Below, one piece after another: positions 23,974-32,865 of a stretch of 64,000 nucleotides of DNA. Every line of letters starts with the position of its first letter. The stretch's first letter is position 1. Below the pieces are notes generated by a model. It made no database searches, had not been told where the DNA came from, and was given only the letters and a program-made list of their open reading frames with translations. Made by a program: the position numbers and the translations under genes. The DNA lies in IMG/VR virus record IMGVR_UViG_3300042261_002385, positions 248,001 to 312,000 of that record; one strand, given 5' to 3'. Source of the DNA: a virus.

Positions 23974-25851
23974 ATGATACAAATATTAGAAGGAGAAAGA
24001 CACATCGGTCAGATTGATTTCTCCACAAATGGCCACGCGACTATCGTGGTTGGTGAAAAAAATCTTTTCATACATAAAAAGAATACTTTGAACGCATTAC
24101 ACTTAGATAAAGTAAAAATTGAAATATTTAAAGCAGAAAAAAAATTAGAAGCAAAAGTAATTGAAGTTATTTCAAGATTCAGAACAGAATTTGTTGGTAG
24201 AGTTCAAGTTGGAAAAAAGTCCACTTTTGTTATACCTGATAGTAACAAAATATCAGTAGACTTTTATATAAAAGGTGGATTAGTTGCCAATGATGGTCAA
24301 AAAGTTTTAGTTGAACTTACAAAATGGGAAGATTCAAAATCCCCTCAAGGTAAAATAAATAAAATTCTTGGTGATTCAGGTGAAAACGAAACAGAAATGA
24401 ACTCAATAATGTATGAGTATAATTTACCTGTTGAGTTTCCACAAGAAGTAATTAATGAATCCGAATTAATATCAGAAGTAATAACTGAAAAAGAAATCCA
24501 GAAAAGAAAAGATTTAAGAGATATAGTGACACTTACTATAGACCCAGTAGACGCTAGAGATTTTGATGATGCTCTTTCAATAAAATTAATTAACGAAAAT
24601 AAGATAGAAGTAGGCGTTCATATAGCAGATGTAAGTCACTACGTAAAAATCGGAACTAAACTAGATGACGAAGCTCTTAAAAGAGCAACATCAGTATATC
24701 TTGTTGATAGATGTGTCCCAATGTTACCAGAAAGATTAAGTAACGGAATATGCTCACTTAAACCAAATGAGGACAGATTAGCATTTTCTGTAATTTTTAC
24801 GTTAGATAAAGATGGTAGAGTCATAGAAGAATGGCATGGAAAAACAATTATTCATTCTAATAGAAGATTCACGTATGAAGAAGCTCAAGAAATAATTGAA
24901 GGTTCTGAAGGTGAATACAAAAGTGAAATTCTAACACTAAATCAGTTAGCTAAAAAAATAAGAAAAAAGAGAATAGGTGAAGGTTCAATAGAAATGGGTG
25001 GCATCGAAGTCCGTTTCAAATTAGCAGAGGATAATAAAAAACCAATCGGAGTCTACTTCAAGGAACAAAAAGAATCAAATAAACTTATTGAAGAGTTTAT
25101 GTTACTAGCTAACAAATCCGTGGCTAAACTACTCTCTAAAAATCAATGGCACAATGTATATAGAGTTCATGATACTCCAAACTACGATAAACTTCAACAA
25201 TTAGTGAATGTTTGTAATAACTTCGGATACAATGTAGAAGTAGAAGGTGAACCTGAAGACATTAAAAAGTCTCTTAATCAACTACTAAGAGACATCAAAG
25301 AAACTCCAGAAGAAAATATGATTCAAACATTAGTAACAAGATGTATGGCAAAAGCGACATATACAATTAACAATATAGGTCATTATGGACTTGGGTTCAC
25401 ACATTACTCTCATTTCACTAGTCCAATAAGGAGATACCCCGATTTAATCACACACAGGATTCTTTTTGATTTTCTAAACAAGGGAAAACAAGGTAATCCA
25501 ATAAAAATCGAAAAACAATCTAAATGGTGTTCTTCAAGAGAATTAATTGCAGCAAAAGCTCAAAGAGATTCTATTAAATATAAGCAAGCTGAATATCTGA
25601 TTGATAAAATCGGCCAAGTTTTTGATGGTGTAATTTCAGGAGTGACAGACTGGGGTATCTATGTTGAACTCTTAGAATCAAAGTGTGAAGGTATGATTAG
25701 ATTCAATTCTATCGGTAAGGTAAAAGTAGATTTAGAACAGTTTTTGGTGACTGATGAATTAGGTAACAAATTAAGACTTGGAGATTCAATAAAAATAGTT
25801 GTAAACTCAGTCGATTTAGAGAAAAAACAAATTGACTTTATTCCGTTCTAA
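23974..25851 (+). CDS. rnr: RNase R-type 3'-5' exoribonuclease
   Basis: A 625-residue RNB-family exonuclease that degrades RNA from the 3' end and can open structured RNA. Cold-shock-like OB folds occupy about 1-130. The RNB active site is intact: DPVDARDFDD gives Asp190, Asp196, Asp198 and Asp199 in the same spacing as the catalytic Asp residues of E. coli RNase R and RNase II. HFTSPIRRYPDL is the conserved late motif. An S1 domain (VFDGVISGVTDWGIYVELL) ends the protein. It lacks the N-terminal helix-turn-helix region of cellular RNase R (usually over 700 residues). In bacteria RNase R removes nonstop mRNA during trans-translation, which matters because a tmRNA-like gene lies at 15.1-15.5 kb. 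The stop overlaps the next start. Confidence 0.93.
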   Translation: MIQILEGERHIGQIDFSTNGHATIVVGEKNLFIHKKNTLNALHLDKVKIEIFKAEKKLEAKVIEVISRFRTEFVGRVQVGKKSTFVIPDSNKISVDFYIKGGLVANDGQKVLVELTKWEDSKSPQGKINKILGDSGENETEMNSIMYEYNLPVEFPQEVINESELISEVITEKEIQKRKDLRDIVTLTIDPVDARDFDDALSIKLINENKIEVGVHIADVSHYVKIGTKLDDEALKRATSVYLVDRCVPMLPERLSNGICSLKPNEDRLAFSVIFTLDKDGRVIEEWHGKTIIHSNRRFTYEEAQEIIEGSEGEYKSEILTLNQLAKKIRKKRIGEGSIEMGGIEVRFKLAEDNKKPIGVYFKEQKESNKLIEEFMLLANKSVAKLLSKNQWHNVYRVHDTPNYDKLQQLVNVCNNFGYNVEVEGEPEDIKKSLNQLLRDIKETPEENMIQTLVTRCMAKATYTINNIGHYGLGFTHYSHFTSPIRRYPDLITHRILFDFLNKGKQGNPIKIEKQSKWCSSRELIAAKAQRDSIKYKQAEYLIDKIGQVFDGVISGVTDWGIYVELLESKCEGMIRFNSIGKVKVDLEQFLVTDELGNKLRLGDSIKIVVNSVDLEKKQIDFIPF

Positions 25852-26279
25852 TGTCAAATGTATTTGAAATAGATTCATTAAATTCCAGAATAGATAACTA
25901 TGAAGATATTCTATCAAAATTTAGCAATTGGAAAAAGTATAAAAGAGAAATTAATCTAAGTCTTCTTTTAGAAGAAGGTAAAAAAATTCAATTTGACGTC
26001 GAAATAACAAATCAACAAAATGTATTTTATGTAAGTGTAATCGAAGATGACATATCATCTCTAAACAATGTGTGCGCAACAATCAACAAGTTTACTTTTA
26101 TAATTTGTAATAACAATGTCATCAAATTAAACGTATTGATAACCACGATAGATACTAAATGGGGCAAAATAATAAGAAATTTAATTGATTCTGGTATTGA
26201 ATTGAAACTAAACCAAAGTAAAAATATAAAAAATCAAGTAGATAAATTTTATTTTGAAATTCCAAAAGTAGCAGCATGA
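25851..26279 (+). CDS. Hypothetical protein coupled to RNase R
   Basis: A 142-residue protein, family unknown. Its ATG shares one base with the RNase R stop and its stop overlaps the next ATG, so it is translated with them. Prediction by eye: an N-terminal helix (SLNSRIDNYEDILSKF), then alternating strands and helices (IQFDVEITNQQNVFYVSVIED, FTFIICNNNVIKLNVLITT), an alpha/beta domain. An accessory factor for the nuclease is possible but not shown. Confidence 0.65.
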   Translation: MSNVFEIDSLNSRIDNYEDILSKFSNWKKYKREINLSLLLEEGKKIQFDVEITNQQNVFYVSVIEDDISSLNNVCATINKFTFIICNNNVIKLNVLITTIDTKWGKIIRNLIDSGIELKLNQSKNIKNQVDKFYFEIPKVAA

Positions 26280-26710
26280 AATTTTATAATTTAATTACAG
26301 AACACAATCAAGCTGAAATAGACAGACTAATAAGTAAAATGTCAAATACCGAGCTAGAAATAGTAAACTCAATCTATCGAGAATTTTCTTCTGTTGAATA
26401 CACAAACGAATTAGGTCTAGAATGTATGTTCGCTATACTAGATGAACATTTAGTAGATAAGATATCAACACTTTATAATTCATATAACTTAAAATTTAAA
26501 CTTTTAGACTTCACAGATAAAGTCAAATATGATGACCACTTCAAAATTGACTTTATAAATGAAAAAGGAAGGTCAGTGAAAAAAGATATTTTAGATTTAG
26601 TCAAGAAGTATAAATCAGACTGGATTTCAAAAGATGATGTGTTGGATAAAATTATTGAAAAGGGTATAGACTCCTTAACAGACTTCGATTTAGATATACT
26701 AAGCTCTTAG
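26276..26710 (+). CDS. Hypothetical protein, last gene of the RNase R cassette
   Basis: A 144-residue, mainly helical and acidic protein, unknown family. It starts in an ATGA overlap with the preceding gene and ends 4 bases into the convergent portal gene. The first residues MKFYNLITEHNQAE resemble the amphipathic N-termini seen on other small proteins here. The 23565-26710 genes form one plus-strand cassette inserted between the portal and protease genes. Confidence 0.62.
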   Translation: MKFYNLITEHNQAEIDRLISKMSNTELEIVNSIYREFSSVEYTNELGLECMFAILDEHLVDKISTLYNSYNLKFKLLDFTDKVKYDDHFKIDFINEKGRSVKKDILDLVKKYKSDWISKDDVLDKIIEKGIDSLTDFDLDILSS

Positions 26711-28371
26711 AACTCAAACTCACCTCCACCTTCAGCAGGAGCTTCTCCACCACCTTCAGCAGGAGCTTCGGCAGCTGGTGCCTCTTCAGCAGGAGCTTCT
26801 CCACCTTCAGCAGGAGCTTCTCCACCTTCAGCAGGAGCACCACCTTCAGCAGGAGCACCAGCCGCGGCCTGAGCCGCATCTTTAGCCCAATACTTTTGAT
26901 TTTCTGACTTTTCCTCAGGTGTAAGCTTGAAGACATGATCCATAATCCACTCAATGTGAAAGTAAGGCTTCTCACCATTCATAATACCAGTAAGTGTAGT
27001 AATTGCTTCTGCTCTTTTAGCCAAAGTATTAATCTTTTTCCACTCTTCGAAAATCTGGTTTGTGTAAAAGATAATGTCTACCGAGTTAATGAATACTTCA
27101 TCGTCTTTCAACTCAGGAAATTCAATTAACATCTGTAGTTTTAGTGGCTTAACGACCAACTCTTTGAAATTGGTTCTTAGTCTCATAATGAAATTATGAA
27201 ACTTGATCTCATCTCTGGTCATTTCAGCTGAATCTTGAATAAGATTACCACCACCAGATTCACCCTCAAAACGAGTAAGTGGAATTTTAGAGGCTCTTTT
27301 TAATGCTTGGTGAAACCACTTCAACATAGACTCTTCATTCAAGTCATGACCCTGTGGTCCAACTAGCTCCATTTGTGGAGTTCCGGCATCACCTTCTGGA
27401 AACCATATTTGTTTATTATAAGGTAAGTGCTTAGAACCATTAATTGATAAAGTTCCCAATGTATCATCCCATTCAACTTCTTCTGAGTAATCCTGAATCA
27501 ATTGACCAATTTGTTCCTCAGCTCTTTGACGAGATAAACCTTTTACAGGAATGACGAATTTCTGATAAATTGTAGCGTTAATAACGTTATACATAATTCT
27601 TGTTTGCTCAAGAATTTTTAATTGATTATATGGTTTAATCAAACCCTCAACATATGAAGTTTCTGAAAAATCATTTTGAGTTGAATAGGAAATAAATACA
27701 ATCTGTGAATCTAAGAATATTCTTCTTAACTGTGGATCCTCAGGAAATTGAATCCAAAGATGTCCAACGTTTGGCTCATAAGCTGGAACTAATGTTTCCG
27801 GACGCAATCTATTGAATCCTATGATGTTTTTCTTTTTATCATCATAGATAATCTCAACAGCAACGAATCCATCAACTAAAAAATCTTTCATCATTGACCA
27901 AGCAGTGATGTTGTCTGAAAATCCAAATTTATTATAAATCTTTTCAAAATATTCTTGATATTTATCTTGAATTTCTTGTGAATAATCATTTGGCAACGGT
28001 CTTGGTGAACAAAAGTCTCTTTCATCGTTGTATACAACACACTCATCAGATACAGAACTAACAAAATCTCTGATTTCATCTTTAATAGAATATTCTCTTA
28101 ATATTCTTCTTTTATCAGCGTAGGCTTTATCTAAATAGGGTATAGATTTTCTATTTAAAACAGAAGCAACAGCTCTTGATGAAAAGAAATCATACATTGA
28201 ACTACCTCTCGCTGAATATGGATCCTCGTTAATACCAACCCCAACTTGATTTCTTATGATCATATCATCATAATTCATCCCATAATTTGAAAGAGTTCTA
28301 AGAATTCTACTAAATAATCCTCTATTTTCTATTGCTGAGTTAAGACCAAGATTATTATTATTTTCAGCCAT
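26707..28371 (-). CDS. Portal protein, gp20-like, with Ala/Pro/Glu/Gly tail
   Basis: A 554-residue T4-type portal subunit; twelve copies form the DNA gate at one head corner. Family features include the start with YDDMIIRNQ, SDECVVYNDERDF, GFVAVEIIYDD and NIIGFNRLRPETL, a central PEGDAGTPQMELVGPQG and the stem region KWFHQALKRASKIPLTRF. The last 50 residues are a low-complexity repeat of Ala-Pro-Ala-Glu-Gly-Gly that T4 gp20 lacks; it may reach into the head or bind scaffold. The gene precedes hypotheticals and the glycosylation block in genome order but is transcribed on the minus strand with its own upstream motif at 28392. Confidence 0.93.
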   Translation of the reverse strand: MAENNNNLGLNSAIENRGLFSRILRTLSNYGMNYDDMIIRNQVGVGINEDPYSARGSSMYDFFSSRAVASVLNRKSIPYLDKAYADKRRILREYSIKDEIRDFVSSVSDECVVYNDERDFCSPRPLPNDYSQEIQDKYQEYFEKIYNKFGFSDNITAWSMMKDFLVDGFVAVEIIYDDKKKNIIGFNRLRPETLVPAYEPNVGHLWIQFPEDPQLRRIFLDSQIVFISYSTQNDFSETSYVEGLIKPYNQLKILEQTRIMYNVINATIYQKFVIPVKGLSRQRAEEQIGQLIQDYSEEVEWDDTLGTLSINGSKHLPYNKQIWFPEGDAGTPQMELVGPQGHDLNEESMLKWFHQALKRASKIPLTRFEGESGGGNLIQDSAEMTRDEIKFHNFIMRLRTNFKELVVKPLKLQMLIEFPELKDDEVFINSVDIIFYTNQIFEEWKKINTLAKRAEAITTLTGIMNGEKPYFHIEWIMDHVFKLTPEEKSENQKYWAKDAAQAAAGAPAEGGAPAEGGEAPAEGGEAPAEEAPAAEAPAEGGGEAPAEGGGEFEF

Positions 28372-28391
28372 TTTTTAGTTCAATTTGATTT

Positions 28392-28402
28392 TATATATTA
28401 AA
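28392..28402 (-). promoter_or_regulatory. Late-promoter-like TTTAATATATA motif
   Basis: Read on the minus strand, about 20 bases before the portal start codon. Confidence 0.6.
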
Positions 28403-28423
28403 TTTTAGATATTCCTCCAGAAT

Positions 28424-29071
28424 TTACTTTTTAAGAGCGATTGTAATCTCAGCTTGCTTATCACCATATCTATCCTCGGTTATATTTTTTTTGACATTGA
28501 AGTCAGAAAAATCTATACCTCTAAAAAGACCATTCCATTTTCTATCCGTGTAAGAACCATCTCCATACCCATTACAATTTACTGTAATTTTTAACTCTTC
28601 TTTATTTAGTTTTTTAACCATACCATTGACGAAGTCACTCTTTGCAGCAGATGTTCTTTTAGTCATTTCATTATATAACTTTTGAATCTTAAATAAATCA
28701 CCTTCTACTTTTGCATTTTGAATAAAACTAACTACAATATTATATTTAAATGACTGAGCAATTGATACTTGAACACTCTCTAATCTGTTTTTAAACGCAA
28801 TAAGTTCGTCTAAAAATTCCCAAAATCTTTCATCAATTATCATTTCGGTATAACCACCCATTGGTCCGGTTTTAAAATTACTTCTAAAAACAATGTTCAT
28901 TGAAGTAAAACCCTCATATTCACCTTCCGTGATTGTTCTTGGTTCTGTAAAAGAGTATTCTATTTCTAAATCTTTTATCGGAAGTAACATCTCATCTAAC
29001 TCTTCTTTAGAAAGGTCTGTGATGTCTTGAGATTCGTTAAGATGATGTAAAAACTTATGTAGATACTTCAT
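28424..29071 (-). CDS. Hypothetical protein (215 residues)
   Basis: Not recognised. It opens MKYLHKFLHHLNESQD, a weak relative of the shared N-terminal peptide, then has alternating strand and helix segments and a final strand region (DRYGDKQAEITIALKK). It overlaps the start codon region of the upstream gene by one base and is the last of a minus-strand run of three unknown or poorly known genes. Confidence 0.65.
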   Translation of the reverse strand: MKYLHKFLHHLNESQDITDLSKEELDEMLLPIKDLEIEYSFTEPRTITEGEYEGFTSMNIVFRSNFKTGPMGGYTEMIIDERFWEFLDELIAFKNRLESVQVSIAQSFKYNIVVSFIQNAKVEGDLFKIQKLYNEMTKRTSAAKSDFVNGMVKKLNKEELKITVNCNGYGDGSYTDRKWNGLFRGIDFSDFNVKKNITEDRYGDKQAEITIALKK

Positions 29072-29769
29072 TATTTGTTCTTAAGTTTTTTATCCAAAAC
29101 TTTTGCTATGTGGTCTCCGATGAAGAAGTGCATGTTTTTGAGTGTATCCGTTTCAAAAGTCTCAATATCATCCATAAATCTGAATTGATATTTATAAGTG
29201 TCTACTTCTTCTTTGTCGTGTTTATCTATTTTCCAGATAGATAACTCCATATCATAATTGTTATTAATATTTAATTTAAAATCAAATGTAGTTTTATCAC
29301 AAGGTGTAGTTTTAAACTTAGGTTGATACTCTACCTCAAAAACTGAATAGTCTGTAATTTTTGCCCGTCTCATATAATAGTTTAAGAACATCGAAGGTGC
29401 TTCGATAAAGTCAGATAGTATCTGTAAGTCTTGACCAAAGTTATTAGATTCAATAATATCTTCTATTTTAGTTTTTAGGTCTAAAACATTATCAAATTCC
29501 ATTTTATGATAGACACAATTTATATCAAATAGATAAATAAACGTATCTTCAATCAAATTCTTTTTTTCTAAATCGACTTTGAAAATGAATTTAGTGTGGA
29601 TAATAGATATATCTTCGGTCTCTAATCCCTGTATTGAGATTACCATTTTATAAAACTTCTCATCTGTTGAAAGTTCGTAAACAGTTTCAACAGATGAAGC
29701 CATTCCTTCATCTTCATCTTCAAATAATCCTTTAAAAACTTCTTGTATGTCTGAAATTTTAGTTTCCAT
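29071..29769 (-). CDS. Hypothetical protein (232 residues)
   Basis: An acidic alpha/beta protein rich in Asp, Phe and Ile with no motif that I can assign. The sequence has long strand-like segments (DISIIHTKFIFKVDLEKKN, CDKTTFDFKLNINNNYDMEL). It lies 1-2 bases from both neighbours, so it belongs to one operon with the nucleotidyltransferase and the 215-residue gene. Confidence 0.62.
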   Translation of the reverse strand: METKISDIQEVFKGLFEDEDEGMASSVETVYELSTDEKFYKMVISIQGLETEDISIIHTKFIFKVDLEKKNLIEDTFIYLFDINCVYHKMEFDNVLDLKTKIEDIIESNNFGQDLQILSDFIEAPSMFLNYYMRRAKITDYSVFEVEYQPKFKTTPCDKTTFDFKLNINNNYDMELSIWKIDKHDKEEVDTYKYQFRFMDDIETFETDTLKNMHFFIGDHIAKVLDKKLKNK

Positions 29770-29770
29770 A

Positions 29771-30535
29771 TTATTTAAATTGTTTATCGTATAGATTTCT
29801 CTTTAGTTCCATAACTTTACTTATGTAACCATTTCTTCTAAGGAGTTTAAATACTAAATTTCCAATAGAAAATTCACCACTTTCGGATTCTAAACCACTT
29901 TTTCTATAGTTTTTAATTTTCTGCCAAACCTTTTTGATTTTTGGTTCTAACTCATCATAGTCTTTTTCTTTTGATTCATCAATGATATCATCAATTACCA
30001 TAATTATTGTTTTGGATTTCTCTTTAATCATTCTTTCATCCGGTTTGAAGTCAACTTTTACTGGTTTCTTAACCCATTTATCATTTAGTAGAGAGTAAAC
30101 ACCTCCCATTTTACCATCTTTGATTTCTTCATGCATTATTTCATCATCTTGTATACATACTTCAACTTCATATCCTTTAATCTTAATATCATGTTGTTCG
30201 TTCCAGACTTTTTTTGCATAATCACAAAGTTTTTCGACTAAATCGTAGTCCTCATCAACTTCTTTAAAATCTATTGTGATGTGTAGGTCATAATCTGAAT
30301 ACTTCTCAGACCAATTGTAGTTACAAAGTGAACCACAAAGAACAATATCTTTGACTTCTGCTTGAATTTCAGTTCCATTGAAAAAATCTTGACCAATTTG
30401 TAACAGTTGCTCTCTGACTTCTTTGTCTAATTCAAAATTATCCCACAACTTCTCATTCAATTCTTTTTGAATCTTAAATGATTTAATTGGGGTGAATGTT
30501 CCTCTTCTAAACTCAAAAAATTTTTCCATTTTCAT
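29771..30535 (-). CDS. Nucleotidyltransferase-fold protein
   Basis: About 254 residues from ATG 30535 (MKMEKFFEFRRG); the longer frame to 30565 runs into the previous gene and the promoter motif. The polymerase-beta-type nucleotidyltransferase signature is GSLCNYNWSEKYSDYDLHI, where GS starts the helix and the two Asp are metal ligands; a third acidic position may be in GYEVEVCIQDDE. Such proteins add nucleotides to RNA, proteins or small molecules, or act in toxin-antitoxin pairs. No partner gene typical of a toxin system is seen next to it. The substrate is unknown. Confidence 0.7.
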   Translation of the reverse strand: MKMEKFFEFRRGTFTPIKSFKIQKELNEKLWDNFELDKEVREQLLQIGQDFFNGTEIQAEVKDIVLCGSLCNYNWSEKYSDYDLHITIDFKEVDEDYDLVEKLCDYAKKVWNEQHDIKIKGYEVEVCIQDDEIMHEEIKDGKMGGVYSLLNDKWVKKPVKVDFKPDERMIKEKSKTIIMVIDDIIDESKEKDYDELEPKIKKVWQKIKNYRKSGLESESGEFSIGNLVFKLLRRNGYISKVMELKRNLYDKQFK

Positions 30536-30546
30536 AATAAGTAAAG

Positions 30547-30557
30547 TATATATTAAA
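30547..30557 (-). promoter_or_regulatory. Late-promoter-like TTTAATATATA motif
   Basis: On the minus strand, overlapping the end of the glycosyltransferase gene and 11 bases before the nucleotidyltransferase ATG. Confidence 0.55.
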
Positions 30558-32865
30558 AACTCCACTCATTATTTGTTTCATATTGATTAAGAATACCAGA
30601 CTTTTCTATCTGTGAAATAACCATTTCAGCCGTTATTGATTTTGTGCATTCAAACTGTCTTTGAGTTCCTTTATGTGTAGGACACCAATTCCAATCTCCT
30701 GGATCCAATCTAAAGTCATTAAAGCAACCTGAACATTTTCCTTCTGAAGCATTTATTCTAATTACGCCATTTTGTGGCTCAGTATAGTTATAACTAAATC
30801 CTGAAATTAAAACAGTAGGTGTTTTTGTTGCCCAACTTAACCAACTTAATCCAGACCCTATACCAATAAATAAAGTAGACCTTTGCATATATTTAATGAC
30901 TTCTTCAATAGAAGATGTGTTGGCCTTTTTTGCTCCTTTAGGATGTTTGTTACCCATATAATCATCACCTTCTTTCGAAAGAATGATGACTTCATATCCC
31001 TGAGAAATAAAGTGATCAGTAATCTTTTGCCATCCATCTGGATTATTCCAATACTTAGTCTGTGCGGTTCCGTGTATACCAATTGTGATAATTTTCTCTC
31101 TTGTAATATTAGTATCTAAATTTAGTTTTGGTTTTATTTCAGTAAAATCTAATCCCAATATATCAGTAGCCGTTTTTTGCATCGGTTGAAGTCTAAAATT
31201 ATTCTTATGATGTGTAATTCTTACTTGTTCACCATCATAGAACCAACCTATTCTATAGACTCCTAAAACGTTTGGAACAGATTGTCCGGGTTTTATAAAA
31301 TTAATCTCTGGATAGCTATTTTCAAATAAATTATTCCAGAAAGTAGAGCAGAATACTTGACAATTCCACCTTTTTCTAAACTCATCAACGTAAGGTATCC
31401 AAGCTAGTGTGTCTCCAAGTGCCGATGATTCAAACGTTATCAAAACCCTTTGTCCAGTAAAATCCAACTCGTATTCAAATTTATCCTCGTCATTTTCCGC
31501 GACTATCTTCCAATGAACAAAATACTGCAAACTAGTTTTGGCCCACGAGTTGTTTTGTAGTTTTAAATCATAAACTATATTTTCGGTCGATTTATCGATA
31601 AACTTGACATCGTAGTCTTTTAGTGTGTTCCTCACTTCTAAAAAGGCGCCATCATGAAACAATACTGAAAAGTTTGGTTTTAATTTTTTGATTGATTTTT
31701 TGTTATCAATATTTTTATAGAAATTAATTAACTTATCTTTGAATGTATTTTCATTATTCTTTTTACAATCATTCATTTCAATTATTTGATTTATGTTGTC
31801 AGCAATATCAGACTCTTTGACACAATGAAAGAACAAAATATCATTTTTATCAAACGGAATGTGTGATTGACTATAGTGTCCCAATTTCCAATCATTCATA
31901 TCTAATAAAAAATCTCCGGTCAAATTTGGATGTTGATAGAAGAAATTTACATCTTTTTCATTTCTAACATTAAGTCCAACTGTAATTAAATTAGGTGGCA
32001 TTTGATTTTTCCACAACAAACAGTTAAGTAAAAGTTCGTCATGTAGAAATTCAGTTTTACGTATTGTTTGTATTTCATCAGAGAAACATACTTTCTTCCA
32101 CTCTTTAAACAATTCTAAATGTGAGGAATTGAAAATTACTAAAAAGGTTATGCCGTTAGGATATGGTTGTTTAAAATTATCAATATCAAACCCCATAAAA
32201 TTCGAAACTTGAGGACCGGGTATGTATATACCATTCGCGATTACGTAATCCCACCTTTGTTTCTGAATAATTGGACCCGGTGTGATTTGAGGTATATCGA
32301 ATAACTCATCTATATTAGGTCTAACTTGAATATCCGAATCTAAAAAGACAGCATTTTGAATTCCTCTTTCAATGACATCTATGAATACAGGTGCTTTCAT
32401 AAATTGCATATATTGTTGGTCTGAATCACCAGGAACATCGAATCTTATATTTGTCAAATTTTTATAATTTAACTTAGATTCATAATTGATGCTGTAATGT
32501 AAAATAGGTATATTTGAGTATTTTTGCAGACCATCTAATAACTTTGATGTTATTTCTTCATATTTATCGTTAGATATCAAAATAAAAGCCCTCTCGATAT
32601 TAGTAGACACAAAGTCATCCACAACTTTAATACCATTCTCATAAATTCTCAGCGTCATTTTGTGTGACATATCAACTTCATGAAAAGGAGATATCATCAT
32701 ACCAAATATCTTTTCTTCAAATGGTTCAAACTTAGCTTCTGTATCAATGATACATTGATAACTTACTCCAAAAAGTAAAATTTTAGTTGATACTTTTCTA
32801 TTTTCTAAATTTTTTATAGATAAAAAACCATCTTTTATGATATAGTTAAACAATCCTTTCTGCAT
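30553..32865 (-). CDS. Two-domain glycosyltransferase: GT-A domain plus TibC-like autotransporter heptosyltransferase
   Basis: A 770-residue fusion. The N-terminal half (to about 340) includes FLDSDIQVRPNIDELFD, a DxD-type metal motif of a GT-A glycosyltransferase. The C-terminal half (about 440-770) is a GT9/BAHT-like GT-B fold: LITFESSALGDTLAWIPYVDEF, TIGIHGTAQTKYWNNPDGW and FIGIGSGLSWLSWATKTP. It ends in the four-cysteine module of the TibC family, Cys711-x2-Cys714, Cys728 and Cys740 with GDWNWCPTHKGT and FECTKSIT; in TibC such a module binds iron and the enzyme adds heptose to Ser on autotransporter repeats. The natural targets here may be the Ser/Thr-rich phage fibres encoded next door. 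It overlaps the next gene by 20 bases. Confidence 0.85.
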   Translation of the reverse strand: MQKGLFNYIIKDGFLSIKNLENRKVSTKILLFGVSYQCIIDTEAKFEPFEEKIFGMMISPFHEVDMSHKMTLRIYENGIKVVDDFVSTNIERAFILISNDKYEEITSKLLDGLQKYSNIPILHYSINYESKLNYKNLTNIRFDVPGDSDQQYMQFMKAPVFIDVIERGIQNAVFLDSDIQVRPNIDELFDIPQITPGPIIQKQRWDYVIANGIYIPGPQVSNFMGFDIDNFKQPYPNGITFLVIFNSSHLELFKEWKKVCFSDEIQTIRKTEFLHDELLLNCLLWKNQMPPNLITVGLNVRNEKDVNFFYQHPNLTGDFLLDMNDWKLGHYSQSHIPFDKNDILFFHCVKESDIADNINQIIEMNDCKKNNENTFKDKLINFYKNIDNKKSIKKLKPNFSVLFHDGAFLEVRNTLKDYDVKFIDKSTENIVYDLKLQNNSWAKTSLQYFVHWKIVAENDEDKFEYELDFTGQRVLITFESSALGDTLAWIPYVDEFRKRWNCQVFCSTFWNNLFENSYPEINFIKPGQSVPNVLGVYRIGWFYDGEQVRITHHKNNFRLQPMQKTATDILGLDFTEIKPKLNLDTNITREKIITIGIHGTAQTKYWNNPDGWQKITDHFISQGYEVIILSKEGDDYMGNKHPKGAKKANTSSIEEVIKYMQRSTLFIGIGSGLSWLSWATKTPTVLISGFSYNYTEPQNGVIRINASEGKCSGCFNDFRLDPGDWNWCPTHKGTQRQFECTKSITAEMVISQIEKSGILNQYETNNEWSF

